NCBI GenBank assembly: GCA_903876875.1 | Contig: CAIRBT010000056.1 | Span: 1 to 64,000, forward strand | Length of the DNA: 64,000 nt | Direction of reading: 5' to 3' | DNA from: an uncultured Geobacteraceae bacterium | Lineage (GTDB): Bacteria; Desulfobacterota; Desulfuromonadia; Geobacterales; Pseudopelobacteraceae | Part shown: one piece after another, positions 35,619 through 46,055 of the stretch | Layout: every line of letters begins with the position of its first letter | Position numbering within the stretch: position 1 is the first letter of the stretch | Made by a program: the position numbers and the translations under genes | The notes under the pieces: model-generated | The model's database searches: none | The model's input: the letters and a program-made list of their open reading frames with translations, nothing else | What the model was told of the DNA's origin: nothing

Positions 35619-37228
35619 CAGGAAAGTACCGGCAGAATTATACTGCATCTGCACCCACCGGAAGCGGGTGATTCGATTGTAAGGGTGCCACCATGGGCTT
35701 CAATGATTCGATAGCTGACGGCCAGCCCTAATCCTGTACCGTTTGCTTTGGTTGTCCAGAATGGTTCAAAGAGATGATGGAGTGCATTATCAGGAATTCC
35801 GGGTCCGCTATCGGTCACACGGATAATCGACATTGACGGTTCAGTAGCATATTCCACCAGAATAGTACCCACCTCCCCGATGGCATCAGCCGCGTTTTGA
35901 AGTATATTGATCAAAACCTGATTCAGCTGCCCGGGATCGGCGGTAACCACCACGGTGTCCGGAACGGAATTTATTAACTGGATATGGCTAAATTTGGGAT
36001 CGTGCCTCAAGAGTATACATTGATCCTCAATATAATGATGAAGCATGAGCGGGGTGAGCTGGGGGGATGCCGGACGGGCATAGCGAAGAAAATCAGATAT
36101 CAACGTATTCAGCCGCTCCGATTCTCTCGTAATGATCGTGAAAAGCCGGGTGTCGTGCCCGCTCTTTTCCGGAGCGGCAGAGAGCAACTGCACCGCTCCG
36201 CAGAGTGCGGCAAGGGGATTGCGAATTTCGTGGGAGAGGCGGGCTGAAAGTTCACCGAGAGCTGCCAGGCGATCGGCTCTTTTCAAAGCATCTTCCATAT
36301 GCCGGAGTGCCGACACATCTCTGAGGTTAATAATATATCCGGAAAACGCGCCATTACGGTCATTAAACCGCGCCACATTACACTCGAGGTTGCGGGTAAC
36401 TCCGTCCTGATTTCGGTAGTTAAACTCGACGTTGGAAACAGGTGCCCCCGAAGTAAGCATATCCGCGAGAGGGGGAAATACCGCTTCAAGCGGCGTATCG
36501 TAGACATCTGCCAAGGACCGCCCGACAATCGACTCCGCATAGGGGTTAAACACCCTGATCCTCCCGGCTATGGTTGTGGTAAGCAGTCCGATTTCGCTGT
36601 GAACCACAATGGCAGAATTGAGCTGGGCAAGTTCAGAGAAATCTATCGAAGAGCGTTGAAGCGCCTCTTCACTTAATTGGGCACGTTCAGCCAGGACACC
36701 GGTGATGAATGCCGTCAGGCCAAAGACGATAAAGTTAAAAGAGATCAGAAAGAATAGCCGTGTGGCATCTATGTGGTGTCCATCCCCCGGGCTCAGACCG
36801 ATCACGGAAAGATAACCGAAATAGTGAAAATCCAGAATCGTGCCATAGAGTATTCCGCAGAGTGAAGCGGTGTAAAGGGACTGACGACGCCCAAGCAACA
36901 TGCCGGCGGTCATGATTGAAAGGAGGTACAGGAAGGAGAAGGGGCTGTGTATCCCACCGGTGAACAAAACCAGCAGTGACACAAACAACAGATCCCAGAT
37001 TACCTGGAGATTGGTGAGAAACTGGGTAGAGGTGATTCTTTTCAGCAGGACCAGCGACACGACAGAAAAAATAAAAGAAGTGCCCATCAAGCGGGTTACT
37101 CCCGATTGATAGTTTTCAAACTGAACGGCCGTATCCCAATAATTGAAAAGCAGTGTCGATACCAGAAAAAGGAATGAGACCACAATCCTGGCATAAATAA
37201 ACAGCCTGAGTCTTCGTTCTGCCCCCAT
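35618..37228 (-). CDS. pilS: PilS-like sensor histidine kinase (6TM + PAS + HisKA/HATPase)
   Basis: LGELSARLSHEIRNPLAALCGAVQLL, NILQNAADAIG, DSGPGIPDNALHHLFEPFWTTKANGTGLGLAVSYRIIEAHGG; next to pilC. Confidence 0.87.
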   Translation of the reverse strand: MGAERRLRLFIYARIVVSFLFLVSTLLFNYWDTAVQFENYQSGVTRLMGTSFIFSVVSLVLLKRITSTQFLTNLQVIWDLLFVSLLVLFTGGIHSPFSFLYLLSIMTAGMLLGRRQSLYTASLCGILYGTILDFHYFGYLSVIGLSPGDGHHIDATRLFFLISFNFIVFGLTAFITGVLAERAQLSEEALQRSSIDFSELAQLNSAIVVHSEIGLLTTTIAGRIRVFNPYAESIVGRSLADVYDTPLEAVFPPLADMLTSGAPVSNVEFNYRNQDGVTRNLECNVARFNDRNGAFSGYIINLRDVSALRHMEDALKRADRLAALGELSARLSHEIRNPLAALCGAVQLLSAAPEKSGHDTRLFTIITRESERLNTLISDFLRYARPASPQLTPLMLHHYIEDQCILLRHDPKFSHIQLINSVPDTVVVTADPGQLNQVLINILQNAADAIGEVGTILVEYATEPSMSIIRVTDSGPGIPDNALHHLFEPFWTTKANGTGLGLAVSYRIIEAHGGTLTIESPASGGCRCSIILPVLS

Positions 37229-37230
37229 AA

Positions 37231-38451
37231 TTAGCCGCCGCCGACCGCACCAGCCAGTTTGAAGATCGGCAGATACATGGCTACGACAAGTCCTCCGACC
37301 ACCACACCGAGAAATACCATCAAAAGTGGCTCCATCATGGCAGTCATGGCACCAACGGCCTCATCGACCTCGTCATCGTAAAAATCGGCAATCTTGTTGA
37401 GCATGGCATCCATGGCTCCGGTCGCTTCACCGACTGAAATCATCTGCACCACCATGGGGGGAAATACGCCACAGGCGGCAAGGGGCTCGGCCATGGTTTT
37501 ACCTTCGGAAATGGCCTGCCGCACGCCGTAAATAGCCTCTTCTACAATCTTGTTGCCGGCTGTTTTCGCGACTATTTCCAAGCCATCCATGATCGGCACC
37601 CCCGAAGCAACCATGGTACCGAGCGTACGGGTAAATTTTGCCACCGAAATTTTCCGGATCAGCGGCCCGGCCACGGGGGCCCGAAGAGCCATCCGATCGA
37701 TATTTTTCTTTCCGGCCGGCGTTGCATAATATTTTTTTATCCCCACATAAATACCATAAAAGCAAGCAAGTATAAGAAGAATATATTTAACCAGGAAGTC
37801 ACTGAGGGCAATAACAAATTTGGTCGGTGCGGGCAATTCACCCCCAAAGTCGGCGAACATTTTGGCAAAGGTCGGGATAACAAATACCAGAATAACACCA
37901 ACGACAAACATCGCTATCGACATGATGGTGATGGGGTAAACCATGGCTCCTTTAATCTGTTTTTTTAACTTCATCGCTTTTTCTATGTAGGCGGCCAGAC
38001 GGGTCAGAATGACATCAAGAATACCGCCAATCTCACCGGCCGCCACCAGGTTAACAAAAAGCTCATCAAATGCTTTCGGGTGCTTGGCCAGGGCATCGGC
38101 AAAGGTGGAACCACTCTCCACGCTTTCCTTCACCTTGTATAACATGCCCTGGAAGGCTTTGTTTTCCTGCTGTCCCGCCAAAATTTCAAGGCATTGGACG
38201 AGGGGAAGACCGGAATCTATCATGGTCGAAAATTGCCGGGTAAAAATAACCAGCTCTTTCTGGTTGACCTTGCCACCACCACCGAAGCCGGGTAACTTGA
38301 GCGAGAACCCCTTCGCTTCGCCCTTTATGGTGATGTTGGTAAAGCCATATTTTTTCAGCTGGGCCTCGACCGCCTCAAGTGTTGGTGCCTCAATAACACC
38401 ATTTTGCGTGGCACCGTTCCGTGAACGACCTTCCCAGTTAAATTTTGCCAT
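37231..38451 (-). CDS. pilC: Type IV pilus inner-membrane platform protein
   Basis: T2SS F family: FTRQFSTMIDSGLPLVQCLEIL, FTRTLGTMVASGVPIMDGLEIV. Confidence 0.95.
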   Translation of the reverse strand: MAKFNWEGRSRNGATQNGVIEAPTLEAVEAQLKKYGFTNITIKGEAKGFSLKLPGFGGGGKVNQKELVIFTRQFSTMIDSGLPLVQCLEILAGQQENKAFQGMLYKVKESVESGSTFADALAKHPKAFDELFVNLVAAGEIGGILDVILTRLAAYIEKAMKLKKQIKGAMVYPITIMSIAMFVVGVILVFVIPTFAKMFADFGGELPAPTKFVIALSDFLVKYILLILACFYGIYVGIKKYYATPAGKKNIDRMALRAPVAGPLIRKISVAKFTRTLGTMVASGVPIMDGLEIVAKTAGNKIVEEAIYGVRQAISEGKTMAEPLAACGVFPPMVVQMISVGEATGAMDAMLNKIADFYDDEVDEAVGAMTAMMEPLLMVFLGVVVGGLVVAMYLPIFKLAGAVGGG

Positions 38452-38471
38452 GACGGTTCTCCTCCTTCACA

Positions 38472-39569
38472 TCAGTTCCGTTGTAAACGGCGTTGTAAAA
38501 CAGCAGAGGGATTACTGAGCATCTGTTTCAACTCTTCCGGGTCCTGTGAACGCCCAAGGGCATCTTCAAGGGTTATCATACGTTTTTGCAGCAGGGTATA
38601 TAAGGCCTGATTCATCGTCTGCATGCCGGAGTTTTCCTGACCGATCTGCATCTGTGAATAGATCTGATGAACCTTATCTTCGCGGATCAGGTTTCTGATC
38701 GCCGCATTCGGCACCATTACCTCAAGGGCCAGTGCCCGCCCCTTGGAACCGGACATCGGAATCAGTGATTGGGAGACTACCCCTTCAAGCACAAAGGACA
38801 ACTGAGTCCTGATCTGGGTCTGCTGGTAGGGGGGAAAGACATCGACAATCCTGTTGATCGTCTGGGCACAGGAGTTAGTATGGAGTGTAGCAAGGCAGAG
38901 ATGTCCGGTTTCAGCCAGTGTCAGGGCAGCCTCAATGGTTTCCAGGTCACGTAATTCGCCCACCAGCACCACGTCCGGATCCTGCCGCAGAACGTACCGG
39001 AGCGCATTTTTAAAGCCCTTGGTATCGGCTCCCACTTCCCGCTGATTTATCAGACACCCTTTATGGGGGTGAATATATTCGATGGGATCTTCAATGGTAA
39101 TTATATGTTCACGGCGGTTTATGTTGATATAGTCCACGATGGAGGCTAACGTGGTGGATTTGCCGCTCCCGGTGGGACCGGTTACCAGTATCATGCCACG
39201 GGGACGTGATGCCAGCACCGAGACCACCGGTGGCAGTCCCAGCTCTTCAAACGAGAGGATCTTGTAAGGAATCACCCGGAAGACGCCCGCAACGGCACCC
39301 CGCTGAATAAACAGGTTGCCCCTGAAGCGCGAAAGCCCCTTAACACCGAAGGAAAGATCCAACTCATTATCCTCTTCAAAGCGGTGTTTCTGTGCTTCCG
39401 TAAGCACACTAAAACAGAGTTGCTTGGTATCAACCTGATTCAAGGGGGGAAAATCCATCACTTGCAAATGCCCGTCAACACGCATCTGGGGGGGGGAATG
39501 GGTGGTTATATGAAGGTCTGAGCCCTTCGCTTCCACGAGTATTTTCAATAATTGATGGAGGTTTAACAT
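38472..39569 (-). CDS. pilT: Type IV pilus twitching ATPase
   Basis: GPTGSGKSTTLASIVDYIN, ALRQDPDVVLVGELRDLETI-type Asp box, AETGHLCLATLHTN. Confidence 0.95.
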   Translation of the reverse strand: MLNLHQLLKILVEAKGSDLHITTHSPPQMRVDGHLQVMDFPPLNQVDTKQLCFSVLTEAQKHRFEEDNELDLSFGVKGLSRFRGNLFIQRGAVAGVFRVIPYKILSFEELGLPPVVSVLASRPRGMILVTGPTGSGKSTTLASIVDYININRREHIITIEDPIEYIHPHKGCLINQREVGADTKGFKNALRYVLRQDPDVVLVGELRDLETIEAALTLAETGHLCLATLHTNSCAQTINRIVDVFPPYQQTQIRTQLSFVLEGVVSQSLIPMSGSKGRALALEVMVPNAAIRNLIREDKVHQIYSQMQIGQENSGMQTMNQALYTLLQKRMITLEDALGRSQDPEELKQMLSNPSAVLQRRLQRN

Positions 39570-39584
39570 TGTAACTCCCTGAAT

Positions 39585-41291
39585 TTAATCATCAGACGTG
39601 GTTACTCTCAATACTTCTTCAAAAGAGGTTACCCCTTCTTTAAGTTTTGTCAAGCCGGATTGTCGCATCGTTTTGATGCCGATACGAATGGATTCCCGCT
39701 TTATTTCTGCAGTATTGGCACCATTTAGAATCAGTTCCTTAATTTCTTCACGCATCGGCATTACCTGATAGAAACCGACACGCCCTTTATAACCGGTATT
39801 ATTGCAGACGGGGCAACCGGTTCCCCGCATACAAACGAAATCGGCAGCCTCATCGGGGGAAACTCCGGCGCTGATCAGGGACTGAACCGGAATATGTTCA
39901 GGCTCTTTGCACTCGCTACAGACACGACGAGCCAGTCGTTGGGCAGTGATAAGATTGACCGCAGAGGCCACCAGAAAGGGTTCAATACCCATATTCAGCA
40001 ACCGGTTAATGGTTGACGGCGCATCGTTGGTATGGAGCGTTGAAAGTACCATATGGCCGGTCAAAGCGGCCTTGATGGCTATTTCAGCGGTTTCAAAATC
40101 CCGAATTTCCCCGATCATGATGATGTCCGGATCCTGCCGCAGAAAGGAGCGGAGTGCCGCAGAGAAATTGAGGCCGATATCTTCGTGCATCTGTACCTGA
40201 TTGATGCCGGCAAAATTGAATTCGACCGGATCTTCGGCGGTTGAGATATTTTCAGAGACGGTGTTCAGTTCGGCAATGGCTGAATAGAGCGATACTGTTT
40301 TGCCGCTGCCGGTGGGCCCGGTTACCAGAACCATGCCGAACGGTTTGTGTATTTCACGCATGAAGTGGGCCAGAGCTTCCGGTTCATAGCCAAGCTTGGT
40401 CAAGTCAGTCTGCAGATTGCCCTTATCGAGCAGTCGCATGACGATTTTTTCGCCGAACAGCGTCGGAAGGCAGGAGACACGGAAATCCATATCTTTGCCC
40501 CCCCCCAACTTGATTTTGATACGTCCGTCCTGGGGCAGGCGCCGTTCTGCGATATCCAGTTCCGCCATAATCTTGATACGGGAGGTAATGGCATTTTTTA
40601 ACTTGAGCGGCGGCTTCATGATTTCATAGAGCACACCATCAATCCTGAACCGGACCCGAAACATCTTTTCATAGGGCTCAATATGAATGTCGCTGGCTTT
40701 TCTCTTGATGGCATCCTGCAAAATGGCGTTGACCATCTTGACCACCGGCGCATCCTCCGTGGCTCGCTCCAGAAACCCCACATCAACCTGTTCTTCGTCC
40801 CCAACAATCTCAAAGTTTTCCACGTTAAAATTATTCATAACATCGGCCAAAGAAGCCGATTGGTCATAATACCTGTCAATGGAAGCCTTAATATCACGTT
40901 CCGAGGCCACCACCATTTCAATATTGTAGCCGGTCATAAATTTGATATCTTCAATGGCAAACAGATTTGACGGATCACTCACCGCCACCACCAGCGTGGC
41001 ACCTGCCCGGTTAACCGGAATTAACTGATACTTTTGAGCAACGTCGGAAGGGATGATTTTGATGACAGCGGCTTCAACGTCATAATCGGCAAGACTGACA
41101 CTTGGCACGCCGTACTGTTTGGAGAGAAATGAGGTAAGATACTCTTCCGTAAGCATTTTTTTGCTGACAAGAATAGTACCCAGATTGAGCCGACCACCAG
41201 AAAGCCGCTGCTCTTCAAGAGCTTTACCAAGCTGCTCACGGGTAAGAAGATTGTTACTGACAAGAACTTCGCCAAGCCTGTTTGATTGCAT
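39585..41291 (-). CDS. pilB: Type IV pilus assembly ATPase
   Basis: MshEN-like N-terminus; GPTGSGKTVSLYSA; CSECKEPE...CMRGTGCPVCNNTGYKGR zinc motif. Confidence 0.96.
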   Translation of the reverse strand: MQSNRLGEVLVSNNLLTREQLGKALEEQRLSGGRLNLGTILVSKKMLTEEYLTSFLSKQYGVPSVSLADYDVEAAVIKIIPSDVAQKYQLIPVNRAGATLVVAVSDPSNLFAIEDIKFMTGYNIEMVVASERDIKASIDRYYDQSASLADVMNNFNVENFEIVGDEEQVDVGFLERATEDAPVVKMVNAILQDAIKRKASDIHIEPYEKMFRVRFRIDGVLYEIMKPPLKLKNAITSRIKIMAELDIAERRLPQDGRIKIKLGGGKDMDFRVSCLPTLFGEKIVMRLLDKGNLQTDLTKLGYEPEALAHFMREIHKPFGMVLVTGPTGSGKTVSLYSAIAELNTVSENISTAEDPVEFNFAGINQVQMHEDIGLNFSAALRSFLRQDPDIIMIGEIRDFETAEIAIKAALTGHMVLSTLHTNDAPSTINRLLNMGIEPFLVASAVNLITAQRLARRVCSECKEPEHIPVQSLISAGVSPDEAADFVCMRGTGCPVCNNTGYKGRVGFYQVMPMREEIKELILNGANTAEIKRESIRIGIKTMRQSGLTKLKEGVTSFEEVLRVTTSDD

Positions 41292-41369
41292 GCGTACTCC
41301 ATCGGGTGACTGGCAACCATACTAGGAAATAACCTACAGGAGTGTCAAGTAGTTAATGAGAAATACTGC

Positions 41370-42218
41370 CTAACCAAGTGCCCGCCCCATCACCCCGGAG
41401 GGAGGCTTCACCCCGGTCCAAATTTTAAAGGCCCGCTCCCCTTGCGCTACCAGCATACCAAGCCCATTAACCGCCGCTAAACCAAGTCGGGAAGCGTCAC
41501 TGACCAGTGGCGTGGCACAAGCACTGTACACCATATCATACACCTTGGCGGACGGTGACAGAACGGAAAGATCCAGTTGTGCAAAGCGCTCCCCCCTCAT
41601 ACCGACAGAAGTGGTATTCAGCAGCAATGCGGTTGAAGCGGAAAGTTCACACCCCATACCTTCAGAAATAACCGATGAAAAAACGGTGTCGGGAAAACGA
41701 TCCTGCATATCGGCACATAACCGCTCGGCATTATCCCGCGAGCGATTCACCAGAGTGATCTGTCTGGCTCCGGTTCGGCAAAGTGCCGCGACAGCCCCAC
41801 GGGCAGCACCACCGGCTCCCAATACGACAATCAGCCCATCGCCGGGCGTAAAATCAAGATCAACAGCAAGTGCGTCAACCAGACCATCCCCGTCAGTATT
41901 ATGGCCAATGAGGAGCGACCCACATACCTGAACCGTATTGACCGCACCTGCCGCCACAGCACTTTCTTCCAGTCGGTCAAGAAACGGGATGATCGCTGTC
42001 TTATGGGGAATGGTCACATTGAAACCGGCAACCCCCAGAGCCCGCAGTCCGGCAACCGCCACTCCAAGACTTTCAGGGCTTACCGCGAACGGAACATAGA
42101 CATAGTCCAGATTGCAGGCAGCAAAGGCGGCGTTCTGCATAACGGGTGATTTGGAATGCCGAATCGGGTCACCAAGTATGGCAACCATTGCGGTGGTACC
42201 TTTTACATTGGTATTCAT
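41370..42218 (-). CDS. aroE: Shikimate dehydrogenase
   Basis: AILGDPIRHSKSPVMQNAAF, GFNVTIPHKTAIIPFLD, GHNTDGDGLV, GAGGAARGAV. Confidence 0.96.
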   Translation of the reverse strand: MNTNVKGTTAMVAILGDPIRHSKSPVMQNAAFAACNLDYVYVPFAVSPESLGVAVAGLRALGVAGFNVTIPHKTAIIPFLDRLEESAVAAGAVNTVQVCGSLLIGHNTDGDGLVDALAVDLDFTPGDGLIVVLGAGGAARGAVAALCRTGARQITLVNRSRDNAERLCADMQDRFPDTVFSSVISEGMGCELSASTALLLNTTSVGMRGERFAQLDLSVLSPSAKVYDMVYSACATPLVSDASRLGLAAVNGLGMLVAQGERAFKIWTGVKPPSGVMGRALG

Positions 42219-44084
42219 CTAGCGTAGTCCGTAACGGGTGCGAATTTGATTAATTGCCCCTCCCATGTCAGGGGCAATCAACTCGGCCTTTTGGAGCATC
42301 ATTACCGCCTCCTGGCGCCTGTTTATGCCTGCAAAGAAGTCGCCTGCTTCAAGATAGCTGTTGGCATAGATCAAAATGGCCTTTCCGGTATCAAGATCTA
42401 AAAACGACTGTTTCTCGAATATGCCACGAATATTATAATTATCCCACAAGGAAAGATCCGGTATTCCGGTCGGCTCACTGTTTCTCCGTATCCGATACAC
42501 AAGCCCCCGCTGAGTCGGCTGAAATTCCCGAAAATCTATGGAATAACGGGTGGAAAAGTCGATATACACCGGCCTGACACCAAGATTTTCCTGCACGGCA
42601 ATGCGCAGAGCCGATTCGGGATCCAGTGAAGTTATATCAAACTTTCTCAGGTTACTGTTTTTGAAAACCCGGGGTAGACTATCAAGATACCAACCGAAAA
42701 CCAGATGGGGAGTATGGGGAAGATCCACATCTTCCCGCAACCGTTCAACCCCCTGCAGGTACCAGAGCGGAAAGGCACCGCTGTCGCCCCAGGTGAACAT
42801 GACGGCATTTTGGGGCAGTGACCGGAGTGAATTGACGGCATAATCATAGGCGATATAATTGTTGTGTTGGTCATTTTCAAAATAATTAACGGCACAGAGT
42901 CCCGAGGGGAGTGTGAGAAACATCAGCACAATAGCCCCGCACATCGTTCTACTGGAAGGATTGAACCGGGGGATACGCTCCAGAGCCAGACCGCACAGGG
43001 TAAAAAGACCGAGCCCCAGAAGCACGGCTGTCAACAGATAGAGCGGGGTAAAAAACTCTTCTGTAAGGAAGATCACCTCAAGGGGGGTGTTAAAATACCC
43101 GGCAATAACCAGAAGAAACACCACCACTGAAACCAGGTACGCAACAAAAACCGTCCGGTGACGACGGAACAGCCAGGCAAGCCCAACCACCACCAAAACG
43201 GCACCAAACCAACTGAATTCACGGGCGATATTGAAAGCTTTTATTTGTGCCCACCAGAGTGCCAGATCCCGTACCGGCGGTGTTGAAGGGTACCCTTTGC
43301 GAAGAAAATGCCAGAGAAACTGACCGACTGTTTTGGAATCACCCCAGTTAAGCAGAGGATTACTAAGTGCCCGCAGCGGGAGGTACAGCTGCACCAAAAA
43401 CCCGACCAGTGCAAAGGCGATGGCCAGCAGCAGCTCCTTGATTCGCAGCAGCATTCTCCGGTCAGTAAGGATAATCATCAGAAACCACGCCGGAAGCAGC
43501 AACACAATCGTCTGATGAACCGCCATGGCTAACCCGGCCAGAAAAGTACATACGTAAATGTACGAGGGGCGTTCGCGCCCTTCATGGTACTCTTCTTGCC
43601 ATTGGAGGAGCAGGAAGAAGACAACCGACGTGATGAAAGCCAGCAGCGGGTACGGTTTATCATGGTTTGACTGGAGCCAGAGCCGGGGGGTCACACCAAA
43701 CGATACGGCGGCAGCAAAACCGGCCCATTGTGCCACTTTGCCGCTGAGTCGGCTATCGTCAAGGAGCGTTTCATGCTTTAAAAGACGAACCGTCAGCAGA
43801 TAAACCATGAGACACGCCAGGGAAGAAGAGACCGCCGTGGCGACGTTTATCCGGAACGCGATGTTGCCAAAGGGAAGCCAGGTGAAGAGCTTGGCATACA
43901 TTAAAAACAGCGGATACCCGGGGGAGTGGGCCGAACCAAGGGAAGCGGTGGCGGTCAGAAACTCGCCGCTGTCAAAAAAAGTCACCGACGGTGCCAGGGT
44001 AGCCATATACAGAGCAAAGGGAATGACAAAAGAGAGTATGAGAAAAAAATCAATGCCGGTATTTCTGATTCTGGGTAGATTCAT
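42219..44084 (-). CDS. DUF2723 family membrane protein (O-mannosyltransferase/TMEM260-like)
   Basis: LAPSVTFFDSGEFLTATASLGSAHSPGYPLFLMYAKLF; C-terminal TPR-like tail. Confidence 0.85.
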   Translation of the reverse strand: MNLPRIRNTGIDFFLILSFVIPFALYMATLAPSVTFFDSGEFLTATASLGSAHSPGYPLFLMYAKLFTWLPFGNIAFRINVATAVSSSLACLMVYLLTVRLLKHETLLDDSRLSGKVAQWAGFAAAVSFGVTPRLWLQSNHDKPYPLLAFITSVVFFLLLQWQEEYHEGRERPSYIYVCTFLAGLAMAVHQTIVLLLPAWFLMIILTDRRMLLRIKELLLAIAFALVGFLVQLYLPLRALSNPLLNWGDSKTVGQFLWHFLRKGYPSTPPVRDLALWWAQIKAFNIAREFSWFGAVLVVVGLAWLFRRHRTVFVAYLVSVVVFLLVIAGYFNTPLEVIFLTEEFFTPLYLLTAVLLGLGLFTLCGLALERIPRFNPSSRTMCGAIVLMFLTLPSGLCAVNYFENDQHNNYIAYDYAVNSLRSLPQNAVMFTWGDSGAFPLWYLQGVERLREDVDLPHTPHLVFGWYLDSLPRVFKNSNLRKFDITSLDPESALRIAVQENLGVRPVYIDFSTRYSIDFREFQPTQRGLVYRIRRNSEPTGIPDLSLWDNYNIRGIFEKQSFLDLDTGKAILIYANSYLEAGDFFAGINRRQEAVMMLQKAELIAPDMGGAINQIRTRYGLR

Positions 44085-45091
44085 TGTGCCTGCGTAGCCC
44101 CCTGAAGCTCAGTTAATGATACTTTATTCTTCCAGAGATAATAAAACCCGGCAACAATAACCGGGAAAAAAGCCGTGCCATGGATCACCAGGGCAATACT
44201 CACCGACGTGTTTTCCGCAACGCCAAACACCGAAAGTCCTTTGTAACAGGCGTAGTGATAGGTGCCGATAAAACCGGGTGAAGCCGGAACCATCACCGCA
44301 AAGACCAGCAGAATTAATATAAATACGGAAGCCATTATCGGCAGATGGATATTGAAGGCCCGCAATGTCATATCGACGGGAAGAATGCAAAAGAACCAGA
44401 TGGCACACGACGATGCCACCATGGCACCGAGATGGCCGCCACGGGATGACAGCCGAATCCCACCGATGAAGGAGGCGAGGAGCGGAATAACCTTTTCACT
44501 CACCGAAACTGGCAACGGTTTCAGACAAAAGCCGACCATAGCCAGGGTTTTTACGGTCTGCCGTTTCAGCACGAAGAGAAACAGCAATACCCCGCAGTAG
44601 AGTGCAAACATGACAACACCGCCAGTCTTGAGTGCCGTGGCGGCGTCTTCCATGCCGGCGGGGAGATGGAGGGTAAAGAGTGTTGCCACCAACAGGAGCA
44701 GTACGGTAAAACCGTCAAAAAGGCGGTCAATGACCAGAGAGGCAAAGACAGCCGGGGTGGCAAGCTGTTCCCGGCGAGCCAGTGTATAGGCCCGCACAAA
44801 CTCCCCCAGACGGGCCGGAAGCAGGTTGTTTGCCATGTAGCCGATGATGGTGGCCGGATAGAGCGAGGAGAGCGGTATACTCTTCTCGGCAATCAGCAGA
44901 TAGCGCCAGCGCACCGCCCGGAGGAAATAACTGGCAAAAGTAAAAAACACCGCCAGTGCGATGTAACCGTAGTCGGCTGAGCGAAGTGCCGCAGCAAGTT
45001 GGTGAATATCAATTTTTCTGAAGAGTAACACCAGAAAAAAGAGGCTGATGAAAATCCCTATGCCGGTTTTCAGATCGATTCGAGAGCGCAC
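44081..45091 (-). CDS. Lysylphosphatidylglycerol synthase TM-region/flippase-like (UPF0104)
   Basis: YFLRAVRWRYLL, ATIIGYMANNLLPARLGEFVRAY, VPASPGFIGTYHY. Confidence 0.88.
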   Translation of the reverse strand: MRSRIDLKTGIGIFISLFFLVLLFRKIDIHQLAAALRSADYGYIALAVFFTFASYFLRAVRWRYLLIAEKSIPLSSLYPATIIGYMANNLLPARLGEFVRAYTLARREQLATPAVFASLVIDRLFDGFTVLLLLVATLFTLHLPAGMEDAATALKTGGVVMFALYCGVLLFLFVLKRQTVKTLAMVGFCLKPLPVSVSEKVIPLLASFIGGIRLSSRGGHLGAMVASSCAIWFFCILPVDMTLRAFNIHLPIMASVFILILLVFAVMVPASPGFIGTYHYACYKGLSVFGVAENTSVSIALVIHGTAFFPVIVAGFYYLWKNKVSLTELQGATQAQ

Positions 45092-46038
45092 ACGGTTCCT
45101 GTCGTTATGTAATTTGTATCTTCAAGTATGGTTCGCACCGTTGCCACATCCCGACCAATGGCTTGTTTCAGGGCGGTGATATCGGAGAATTTTTCTACCG
45201 GTCTGAGTCGGCTGATAAACTGTAGAGAGATATTACAGTCATAGAGCTCACCGGAAAAATCCAGGATAAACACCTCTACCGTACGGGCGTTACCGCCAAC
45301 CGTCGGATTGCAGCCAATATTACAGGCACCCTTGTAGAGGCCGCCCCCCACCTCAACCATGACCGCATAGACGCCATCGGCCGGAATCAGCTCATTGGCA
45401 GAAGCAATATTAGCCGTCGGAAAGCCGATGGTCTGCCCCAGTTGGCGTCCCTTGCTCACGGTGCCCTGAAGTTGATACTGCCGACCAAGCATGCGGGCAG
45501 CATTTTCCATCTCACCACCGGCAATGGCGGCACGCACCTGACTGCTGCTGAAGATAATGTCACCTTCCCCGATGGGGGGTAAATCTTCAACGGTAAAACC
45601 ATTCTGTTGGCCCAGTTCCTGCAAAGTGGCAAAATTCCCCTGGCGATTCCTGCCAAAGGCGTAGTCATGTCCGATAATGATATGTCCCATACCCAGCTGT
45701 CGGCAGATACGGTCAACCACAAAATCACGGGCTGATATCCGGGAAAATTCAGATGAAAACGGAATGATCCAGAGATAGTCTATGCCGTACGCGGCAATCA
45801 ATTCACACTTCTGGGACAGGGTTGTCAACAATAACGGTGCCGTTCCCGGAGCGAGCACCTTGAGTGGATGGGGATCAAAGGTGACCACCACAGACGGGGC
45901 ACTCCGCTCACCGGCGGTACGCCTCACGTGGCGAAAGATCTCTCCGTGCCCCCGGTGGACACCATCAAAGTTACCGATGGTGACAACCGAGCCATGCAGC
46001 GTGATGTCGTTACTCCCAAGACCCTGTATAATCTGCAT
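45070..46038 (-). CDS. ribF: Bifunctional riboflavin kinase/FAD synthetase
   Basis: VVTIGNFDGVHRGHGEIF, IIGHDYAFGRNRQGN, GRQLGQTIGFPTANI; start at internal Met 46038. Confidence 0.95.
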   Translation of the reverse strand: MQIIQGLGSNDITLHGSVVTIGNFDGVHRGHGEIFRHVRRTAGERSAPSVVVTFDPHPLKVLAPGTAPLLLTTLSQKCELIAAYGIDYLWIIPFSSEFSRISARDFVVDRICRQLGMGHIIIGHDYAFGRNRQGNFATLQELGQQNGFTVEDLPPIGEGDIIFSSSQVRAAIAGGEMENAARMLGRQYQLQGTVSKGRQLGQTIGFPTANIASANELIPADGVYAVMVEVGGGLYKGACNIGCNPTVGGNARTVEVFILDFSGELYDCNISLQFISRLRPVEKFSDITALKQAIGRDVATVRTILEDTNYITTGTVCALESI

Positions 46039-46055
46039 CAACCGCCCCTGTTTCG

